From CAZBMJ01 sp964493205 (GTDB lineage: Bacteria; Myxococcota; UBA727; JABDBI01): a stretch of 7,628 nucleotides of DNA. The notes under the pieces were generated by a model. That model did no database searches, had not been told where the DNA came from, and worked only from the letters and a program-made list of their open reading frames with translations. How positions within the stretch are numbered: position 1 is the first letter of the stretch; every line of letters begins with the position of its first letter. A program made the translations under genes and the position numbers. Shown here in pieces: positions 1 through 5,610 of the stretch. Location of the stretch: the NCBI GenBank assembly GCA_964493205.1, contig CAZBMJ010000061.1, positions 1-7,628 on the forward strand, in the 5' to 3' direction.

Positions 1-530
<530 letters not shown>

Positions 531-614
531 AATCCTGTTTTGTTTTGCTTAAAATTTCTTTTAAGACTTTTTTTTATAAATTGACTTTATTTATGGTTTA
601 TTGAACTACTATTT

Positions 615-629
615 AGTTTTCAGAGAGCT
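615..629 (-). promoter_or_regulatory. boxA-like antitermination element in the 16S leader
   Basis: On the minus strand this reads AGCTCTCTGAAAACT. It resembles the boxA element (core GCTCTTTgAaA) that loads the NusB/NusE antitermination complex on rRNA transcripts. It lies about 60 nt downstream of the inferred transcription start and about 85 nt before the 16S 5' end, a normal place for boxA. One position of the core differs (CTCT for CTTT), so the assignment rests on position plus similarity. Confidence 0.5.
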
Positions 630-695
630 TTACTTTTTTACGCTTACCACTGAGTCATTCCAGATTTCCTTCTTTCTTTCTCAGCAGGTGGGCAG

Positions 696-723
696 ATAAT
701 ATCTCCAAAAGAGATTTCGTCAA
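696..723 (-). promoter_or_regulatory. sigma-70-type promoter of the 16S rRNA gene
   Basis: On the minus strand a TTGACG -35 box (718-723) is followed by a 16-bp spacer and a TATTAT -10 box (696-701). The segment after the -10 box (CTGCCC) is GC-rich, as in the discriminators of stringently controlled rRNA promoters. Transcription would begin near 689, giving a leader of about 160 nt before the mature 16S. The spacer contains a perfect 5-bp inverted repeat, ATCTC (701-705) and GAGAT (711-715). This is the best promoter match in the window and sits where an rRNA promoter should be. Confidence 0.75.
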
Positions 724-734
724 GCACTTACCAC

Positions 735-759
735 AAAAAAAAATTATTTTTTTTAATAT
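735..759 (-). promoter_or_regulatory. A/T-tract upstream region, possible UP element of the rRNA promoter
   Basis: A run of nine A, then TTA and eight T, lies 12-36 bp upstream of the rRNA -35 box on the minus strand. Such A/T tracts at about -45 to -65 match UP elements bound by the RNA polymerase alpha C-terminal domains at strong rRNA promoters. The tract is seen directly; its function is inferred from position. The near-symmetric A/T tract could also act as a weak terminator for epmA transcripts coming from the right, but it has no GC stem. Confidence 0.45.
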
Positions 760-856
760 GGCGTATTTTCGGGCTAATTTTAACAGTGACTTTATTGAAA
801 TAATAACAATTAATAAAAAAAAATTACTCCAAATTAAATTATTTTTATTTTTTTAA

Positions 857-1837
857 CTAAATTGCGCCAAAAACGATCTGTGAAATATGCTCTTTTTTAG
901 CCAAAGACATCATTAAGCGATCAACACCTAAAGCAATTCCACTCATAGCTGGCAGCAAAGAAACGCTTTCTAAAAAGCTTTCATCCAGCTCAAACACTGG
1001 TTTATTAAGGCTTTTTCTGGTTTTATTATCTTTGATAAACCTATTTCTTAAAATTTGCGCGTCATTGCATTCTTTATAAGCATTAGCGATCTCTAAGCCA
1101 TTAAAATACATTTCAAAGCGATCACAATAGCGATCATCATCACTGCAAGGTGCCGATAATGCTGCTAATTGTATCGGCCAGCGATGGATAATAGTTGCGT
1201 GATCTAATTTAAGAACAGGTTCGATATACTTAAGCATGATATGAAAAAAAGCATCCATAAAATCAGCATTTTGCCCTAAATAATCCTGACGATCCTTTAA
1301 TAATTTTACTAAAAAATACTGATCACCATCATTAGTGCGATCAAGTATGTGATCAAGATCAAGATCAGCATGTTGTTTAAATAATTCAGCTACACTGATC
1401 ACTGAAAATTTTTTGGGCATATTAATAGATATGGATGAAACACTTTGCCAAGCTTTGCCAATTTCGGTGGTGATCGCCACACAATCTTCAATTAGATCAT
1501 CTAACAAGCTATGGCAGCGATACCATTCAAGCATGGTAAATTCTATTAAGTGATGATTGGTGGAAATATCATCGCGAAAAACTTTCCCCAAACTAAAAAC
1601 TTTATCAAAGCCTTGGGCTAAACTTTTTTTAAGCCATAGCTCTGGTGAAGTATGCAATTGCCAATTTTTATAATTAGGATTGCCACAATTAACAAAAACC
1701 GGATCAATAAAAGGATCCGGTGTATTTGCTTTGATTAGTATCGGCGTAAAAACTTCTATAAACCCTTGCATTTCAAAAAAATTGCGCAGGTTTTTATAAG
1801 CTTTATGCTGGTATAAAATTGTTTCCTTATGCTTCAT
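857..1837 (-). CDS. epmA: Elongation factor P--(R)-beta-lysine/lysine ligase, EpmA (GenX/PoxA) family
   Basis: EpmA is a tRNA-independent paralogue of the class II lysyl-tRNA synthetase catalytic core. It attaches lysine or beta-lysine to a conserved lysine of elongation factor P, helping ribosomes through polyproline stretches. The 326-residue length matches the family (E. coli about 325) and lacks the N-terminal tRNA anticodon-binding domain of LysRS. Visible motifs are TSPELWLK (63-70), class II motif 2 with FRDD (87-90) followed by EFTMLEWYR (99-107), FEMYFNGLEIANAY (241-254) and motif 3 SGIALGVDRLMM (299-310). Motif 3 has Ala where LysRS usually has Gly, as in EpmA. Motif 2 has FRDD where E. 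coli has FRNE, still acidic. The ATG at 1837 follows an AAAGGA-type ribosome binding site. It lies downstream of the M23 peptidase on the same strand, with a palindromic repeat between them. No epmB or efp is in the window, so which form of lysine is used is unknown. Confidence 0.93.
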   Translation of the reverse strand: MKHKETILYQHKAYKNLRNFFEMQGFIEVFTPILIKANTPDPFIDPVFVNCGNPNYKNWQLHTSPELWLKKSLAQGFDKVFSLGKVFRDDISTNHHLIEFTMLEWYRCHSLLDDLIEDCVAITTEIGKAWQSVSSISINMPKKFSVISVAELFKQHADLDLDHILDRTNDGDQYFLVKLLKDRQDYLGQNADFMDAFFHIMLKYIEPVLKLDHATIIHRWPIQLAALSAPCSDDDRYCDRFEMYFNGLEIANAYKECNDAQILRNRFIKDNKTRKSLNKPVFELDESFLESVSLLPAMSGIALGVDRLMMSLAKKEHISQIVFGAI

Positions 1838-1855
1838 TTGAATCCTTTTTTTAAA

Positions 1856-1943
1856 ATTGTGAAGGTTAATTATCTGGTTCCCGTGAACCAGTCACGGGAC
1901 GTAGAGAAAGACAAATCAGCGCTAAAGCCCATTACTACGTGCC
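1856..1943. repeat. Composite palindromic intergenic repeat, copy 1
   Basis: This copy fills most of the gap between the M23 peptidase stop codon and the epmA start. Its first 50 bases (1856-1905) match 7494-7543 at 44 of 50 positions by eye. It holds a perfect 8-bp hairpin, TCCCGTGA (1879-1886) and TCACGGGA (1892-1899) with a 5-nt loop. A longer-range inverted repeat pairs ACGTAG (1899-1904) with CTACGT (1935-1940) around about 30 nt that are not conserved between copies. An alternative hairpin, GGTTC (1876-1880) with GAACC (1885-1889), overlaps the first and cannot form with it. The form recalls Rickettsia palindromic elements and the CCCGTG/CACGGG intergenic repeats of other Alphaproteobacteria, but I cannot assign a named family. 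It is transcribed with the M23 peptidase-epmA pair and could affect mRNA processing or epmA expression. Confidence 0.85.
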
Positions 1944-1957
1944 GCCGGCTTGTCTCC

Positions 1958-3343
1958 TTAGAGCTCCATCACACTTTTATTTTCTTTATAAGCGATCACA
2001 GAAGGAGAAACTTTATGCTGATTAAAGGCTATCACCAAGGGTTCTATTTGGCTTAAATATTCTTTCATGTAATTTTTAGGGATCCCAAAACCTCTAGTAA
2101 AGCTTTGTTTAGTTGGATCAACATATTTGCCATTTTTACGCATACCAAAATGCAAATGATCACCTGTGGCTAAGCCTGTACTTCCCACATACGCAATGAT
2201 TTGGCTTTGATTAACTCGAGCGCCGATTCTCATGCCTTTGGCTAGATTATGAGCGTGTAAATATTCTGTGTCATACCCATTGGCATGCCTCACTCTTATC
2301 CAATTACCATTAAAGCGACTATAACCAGCATCAATAACCACCCCTGAAGCTACTGCCATAATGGGCGTGCCGCGGCGAGCACCATAATCAACACCGTTAT
2401 GAGGTTTATGTCTTTTTAAAATTGGATGAAAACGCATGCCGAATTTTGAACCAATACTTGCCAACTTAAGAGGTGCCTTTAAAAAAGCATTTTTCAAAGA
2501 TTGCCCAGCTTCATCAAAAAAGCCTAAAACTTTATCGTCATCAGACATGAAACTAAAAGCTCTAAGTTTTTTTCGGCCACTGACATATTCCGCAGCCACC
2601 ACAGGGCCATACCCAACAAAGCGCCCATCAACAAATTTTTTATCAACTACTAATTTAAAATCATCGCCCACTTTAGTCTCGCGATAAAAATCTATTTGCC
2701 AAGCAAAGATATCACTAAAACTGTTGATCAAGTTGGGTTCAGCCCCACTGTTTAGCATGGAACTATATAAACTACTGCTAACTTTGCCCGAAATCATGGT
2801 GTTGCGTTTGCTCACAAAAGGCCGATTTACACCAACATCTATTAGATCAGGCGCTGCTGCACTTGCCAGGGCATAAATGCTATACGCTATGCCTTGCTCA
2901 TCTTTGCTAAATATCTCTACTTTTTGCGCTTCCATTAAAGAACTAGTCAAGAGCTGCCCTTGCACAGATTTACCCAAAACTACTATCTTATCGCTTTGTC
3001 TAATTTTTTTTGTTTCTGGCAACTTGCTTAAAGATTGAGAAATTTGTAAAGCTTGAGCAGTAGTAACGCCAAGCCTCGTAAGAGCACTATAAACATTTTC
3101 TTTGGAACGAAGTTCATCGATCATATTAACAGTAATTGGATAATATACATCAAGGGCAGTTAACATGCTTTGCTCAAGAGATGCCTGAGCTAAAGTTTTA
3201 GAATTAGAAAAAGATAGTATGCCACCCTTGCTCACACCATAAGCGAGAGCCCAAAATAGCGCAGCTACAGCTAAGCACATTACCAATTTCTGTTTACTTT
3301 GCTGGCCTTTTACCCAAAGATTTTGGTTAAAAATTAATTTCAT
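1958..3343 (-). CDS. M23-family murein DD-endopeptidase, MepM/Csd3-like, membrane-anchored
   Basis: This is a zinc metallopeptidase predicted to cut peptide cross-links in peptidoglycan to allow wall growth. An N-terminal hydrophobic segment (about 20-37) acts as a signal-anchor or signal peptide and exports the protein. Residues about 60-170 resemble the OapA/LysM-like N-terminal part of MepM proteins. Residues about 180-290 match the middle regulatory domain of the Csd3/MepM group. The M23 catalytic domain spans about 295-412. Expected zinc ligands are H315 and D319 (in HNGVD) and H398 (HLH, 396-398); H363 in YLHAH is the likely catalytic histidine. All key residues are present, so it should be active, unlike degenerate EnvC/NlpD types. 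The ATG at 3343 has AAGGAG seven bases upstream. The length of 461 aa fits MepM (about 440). It is the first gene leftward from the divergent region, upstream of epmA. I give no symbol because mepM and csd3 names are used variably. Confidence 0.92.
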   Translation of the reverse strand: MKLIFNQNLWVKGQQSKQKLVMCLAVAALFWALAYGVSKGGILSFSNSKTLAQASLEQSMLTALDVYYPITVNMIDELRSKENVYSALTRLGVTTAQALQISQSLSKLPETKKIRQSDKIVVLGKSVQGQLLTSSLMEAQKVEIFSKDEQGIAYSIYALASAAAPDLIDVGVNRPFVSKRNTMISGKVSSSLYSSMLNSGAEPNLINSFSDIFAWQIDFYRETKVGDDFKLVVDKKFVDGRFVGYGPVVAAEYVSGRKKLRAFSFMSDDDKVLGFFDEAGQSLKNAFLKAPLKLASIGSKFGMRFHPILKRHKPHNGVDYGARRGTPIMAVASGVVIDAGYSRFNGNWIRVRHANGYDTEYLHAHNLAKGMRIGARVNQSQIIAYVGSTGLATGDHLHFGMRKNGKYVDPTKQSFTRGFGIPKNYMKEYLSQIEPLVIAFNQHKVSPSVIAYKENKSVMEL

Positions 3344-3490
3344 ACTATTGCTCCTTAGCCAAAACTACTAAAAAATTACCCATTTATTTTAATCACTAAT
3401 AACTTTAGTAAAACTATCATATTTGTTCTCTCTTGACAAAACCTTATTAATGTCAAAGGTTAGAACCTTAGTTATTTTGGAGAATAAAGC
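3344..3490. promoter_or_regulatory. Divergent intergenic region with nested inverted repeats between the M23 peptidase gene and rpmH
   Basis: This AT-rich 147-bp gap must drive both the leftward M23 peptidase and the rightward ribosomal operon. TTGACA (3433-3438) and TGTCAA (3451-3456) form a perfect inverted repeat, giving a -35-like hexamer on each strand. Overlapping it are AACCTT (3440-3445), AAGGTT (3456-3461) and AACCTT (3464-3469), so AAGGTT can pair with either partner. Neither TTGACA has a convincing -10 box at 16-18 bp. A TATGAT hexamer on the minus strand at about 3417-3422 is a candidate -10 for the peptidase but lacks a good -35. The layout suggests an operator or alternative hairpins in the rpmH leader; exact promoters are unresolved. 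A GGAGAA ribosome binding site for rpmH is at 3479-3484. Confidence 0.45.
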
Positions 3491-3640
3491 ATGAAACGAA
3501 CTTTTCAACCAGGGAACGTAAAACGTTTAAGAGTCCATGGATTTTTAAGCCGTATGGCCACTAAAAACGGGCGTTCCGTCATAAAACGCAGAAGAGCTAA
3601 AGGCAGAAAAGTCTTAGCACCTGTGGCGTATAAAAAATAA
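3491..3640 (+). CDS. rpmH: 50S ribosomal protein L34
   Basis: The 49-residue, highly basic protein starts MKRTFQPGNVKRLRVHGF and contains the family-defining core from RMATKNGR through IKRRRAKGRK, ending VAYKK. L34 is a small component of the large ribosomal subunit that packs against 23S rRNA. Its length and sequence are standard (44-50 aa). The ATG is preceded by GGAGAA at a good spacing. It heads the rightward gene group, and the next gene, rnpA, starts 18 bases after its stop, the near-universal bacterial pairing. The gene is complete and shows nothing odd. Confidence 0.97.
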   Translation: MKRTFQPGNVKRLRVHGFLSRMATKNGRSVIKRRRAKGRKVLAPVAYKK

Positions 3641-3658
3641 ACTTTGGTGGTTTTAGCA

Positions 3659-4003
3659 ATGAAACTTACCTTAGATAAAACTAAACGTATTACTAAAAGG
3701 CGAACCTTTTTGCATATACAGCGCTATGGCAAGCGTGCTTTTGGAAAACATTTGGTTTTGGTGAGCAAAGGCCTTAGGGCTGAAAAAAATGGTCAGTTTG
3801 GTATTACTGTATCCAAAAATGTGGGTAAAGCTCATGAACGCAACAAAATTAAGCGCCAATTTCGTCATATTATTCGTTTAAATCAACATATATTCAACAA
3901 TAAGCTATTAGTTATCATGGCGCGACCTTCTGCTAATGCTTGTCCTTTTGATGAATTAAGTCAGGATTTATTGCTCGCCTACAAGAGACTAAATAAAGGT
4001 TAA
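3659..4003 (+). CDS. rnpA: Ribonuclease P protein component
   Basis: RnpA is the protein subunit of RNase P, which removes the 5' leader from precursor tRNAs with the catalytic RNA RnpB. With the ATG at 3659 it is 114 residues, normal for the family. The N-terminal LTLDKTKRITKRRTF, the central QFGITVSKNVGKAHERN and the RNR-type signature RNKIKRQFR are visible, matching the RNA-binding groove. The frame is open further upstream to TTG (3644) and GTG (3647), but those sit 3-6 bases after the rpmH stop without a ribosome binding site. The ATG has GGTGG about eight bases upstream, so I chose it. It follows rpmH by 18 bases and its stop is 5 bases before gatB, so the three are probably one transcript. 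The rnpB RNA gene is not in the window. Confidence 0.94.
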   Translation: MKLTLDKTKRITKRRTFLHIQRYGKRAFGKHLVLVSKGLRAEKNGQFGITVSKNVGKAHERNKIKRQFRHIIRLNQHIFNNKLLVIMARPSANACPFDELSQDLLLAYKRLNKG

Positions 4004-4008
4004 TAAAA

Positions 4009-5460
4009 ATGGTTTCATTTGAAAGTTATGAGCCCGTCATTGGTTTTGAATGCCACGTTCAACTAAAAACTGCATCTAAGCTTTTTTCCACTTGCAAAAA
4101 TCAGTATGGCGCAGGCCCTAACGAACTCGTAGACGTGGTAGATCTTGGTTTGCCTGGAGTATTGCCTACTCTTAATAAACAAGCCGTAATTTTTGCCATA
4201 AAACTTGGGCTTGCCTTAGGCTGTGAAATTAGAAAAACCAGTGTTTTTTCCAGAAAACATTATTTTTACCCAGATTTACCCAAAGGCTATCAAATTAGCC
4301 AATTTGACAAACCTATTTGTGAAAACGGCATCCTAACTATTTTGCTCAATGGTCAAAAAAAAGATATTCGCATCACGCGTATCCATATTGAAGAAGATGC
4401 TGGCAAAAATACTCACATAGAAGGCAGTCCTGAAAGTTTTGTGGATTTTAATCGCGCAGGAACTCCGCTTTTGGAAGTGGTAAGCGAGCCTGACATAGAA
4501 ACCGCCGAAGAAGCGGCACTTGCTTTTAAAGCCTTGCGTCAAATTGTCATGCACTTAGGTATTTGTGATGGCAACATGCAAGAAGGCTCCATGCGTGCTG
4601 ATATTAACGTCTCTGTGCGAAAAAAAGGCAGCAAAGAGCTCAATACCCGCACAGAAACTAAAAACCTCAATTCTTTTAAGTTTTTAAAAAATGCCGTGAC
4701 TTTTGAGTTTAACCGCCAAGTTATAGAAATAGAATCAGGCAATACTATTAAGCAAGAAACCCGCCTTTGGGACTCTAACTTAAAAGAATCACGATCCATG
4801 AGAAGCAAAGAAGATGCTCATGACTATCGTTATTTACCAGACCCAGATCTATTGCCGTTGGTTATTAGTGATGAGCTCATCAATAGTCTTAAAAAAGATC
4901 TCATAGAGCTGCCTTTAAACAAAAACTTTAGATATCAAAGAGATTTTGGCTTAAGCGAATATGATGCGACCATTCTATCTAATAACAAAAACCTCTTTGA
5001 TCTCTTTGAGAATGCCATTAGTTTGCACAATAATCCTAAAGTAATAGCCAATTGGTTGATCAATGAAGTGCTTAAAACCTATAAATTTTCTAGTGAAGAT
5101 GACACGGATTTTATCTGCCCCATAAGTGCTAATTCCATAGCAAATTTGGTAAAGCTTATAGACACTAATATAATTTCTTCAAGCATTGCCAAAAAAGTTT
5201 TCGCTTTCATGGTACAAGATCCTAGCTTAAGCCCGCAGCAAATAATAAAAGATCACGATCTCGCTATAAGCACTCAAAACGATCTAGAAGACTTGATTAA
5301 TCAAGTTATTACGCAAAATCCTTTAGAAGTCCAAGGGTTTAAAGCAGGCAAAGACAAGCTTTTTGGCTTTTTAATGGGCCAGCTCATGAAACTATCAAAA
5401 GGCAAAATTGACCCCAAAAAAGCTGATGAATTACTCAGAAATAAACTGCAAAACCAATAA
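4009..5460 (+). CDS. gatB: Aspartyl/glutamyl-tRNA(Asn/Gln) amidotransferase subunit B
   Basis: GatB is the tRNA-binding kinase subunit of the GatCAB amidotransferase. It phosphorylates the side chain of misacylated Glu-tRNA(Gln) or Asp-tRNA(Asn), which is then amidated with ammonia released by GatA. The 483-residue length is standard. Seen in order: PVIGFECHVQL (9-19, usually PVIGLEVHVQL), the catalytic cradle with SRKHYFYPDLPKGYQISQ (81-98), IHIEEDAGK (125-133), NRAGTPLLEVVSEPD (148-162), MQEGSMRADINVSV (190-203), TETKNLNSF (215-223), DYRYLPDPDLLPL (272-284), and the C-terminal YqeY-like tRNA-binding tail (about 335-480) ending in KGKIDPKKADELL. The AAAGG ribosome binding site (3995-3999) lies inside the 3' end of rnpA, nine bases before the ATG, favouring translational coupling. 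gatC and gatA are not adjacent, so the operon is split in this genome. Presence of GatCAB implies that glutaminyl- and/or asparaginyl-tRNA is made indirectly. Confidence 0.97.
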   Translation: MVSFESYEPVIGFECHVQLKTASKLFSTCKNQYGAGPNELVDVVDLGLPGVLPTLNKQAVIFAIKLGLALGCEIRKTSVFSRKHYFYPDLPKGYQISQFDKPICENGILTILLNGQKKDIRITRIHIEEDAGKNTHIEGSPESFVDFNRAGTPLLEVVSEPDIETAEEAALAFKALRQIVMHLGICDGNMQEGSMRADINVSVRKKGSKELNTRTETKNLNSFKFLKNAVTFEFNRQVIEIESGNTIKQETRLWDSNLKESRSMRSKEDAHDYRYLPDPDLLPLVISDELINSLKKDLIELPLNKNFRYQRDFGLSEYDATILSNNKNLFDLFENAISLHNNPKVIANWLINEVLKTYKFSSEDDTDFICPISANSIANLVKLIDTNIISSSIAKKVFAFMVQDPSLSPQQIIKDHDLAISTQNDLEDLINQVITQNPLEVQGFKAGKDKLFGFLMGQLMKLSKGKIDPKKADELLRNKLQNQ

Positions 5461-5557
5461 CTCAAACTATATATAATTTATAAAATTTTTCACATTATTT
5501 AATTACACTTTTATTTTAACAAATCTGGGCTTTCCCCATTGCTTAAAGCATTTTTAG

Positions 5558-5585
5558 TTGTTAGCCAATACTAGGAATCTAGAAT
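5558..5585 (+). promoter_or_regulatory. Candidate promoter for the alanine-rich lipoprotein gene
   Basis: TTGTTA (5558-5563) and TAGAAT (5580-5585) are separated by 16 bp and resemble -35 and -10 boxes. Transcription would begin near 5592, leaving a leader of only about 20 nt that includes the GAAAGGA ribosome binding site (5598-5604), six bases before the ATG. The gap 5461-5557 is otherwise A/T-rich. It holds only a weak 4-bp hairpin (5540-5550) followed by five T, so gatB read-through cannot be excluded. Confidence 0.4.
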
Positions 5586-5610
5586 TTTAATATAACTGAA
5601 AGGATTAAAT

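Noticed and set aside
1829..2056. 75-codon plus-strand open frame over the epmA-peptidase gap
   Set aside because: It overlaps the epmA start, the palindromic repeat and the 3' end of the peptidase gene. It has no ribosome binding site and no recognisable protein features.
3433..3461. Simple sigma-70 promoter from TTGACA at 3433
   Set aside because: No acceptable -10 hexamer occurs 16-18 bp downstream (AAGGTT or AGGTTA), so I kept only the inverted-repeat description.
3644..3658. Longer rnpA start at TTG 3644 or GTG 3647
   Set aside because: These starts lie 3-6 bases after the rpmH stop with no ribosome binding site. The family N-terminus fits the ATG at 3659, which has GGTGG upstream.
4333..4808. 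Minus-strand open frames inside gatB
   Set aside because: gatB is intact and strongly conserved across this stretch. The antisense products have no recognisable features or start signals.
5540..5555. Hairpin TGCT-TAA-AGCA followed by five T after gatB
   Set aside because: The stem has only four pairs with a 3-nt loop, too weak to call a terminator. It is mentioned only under the downstream promoter.
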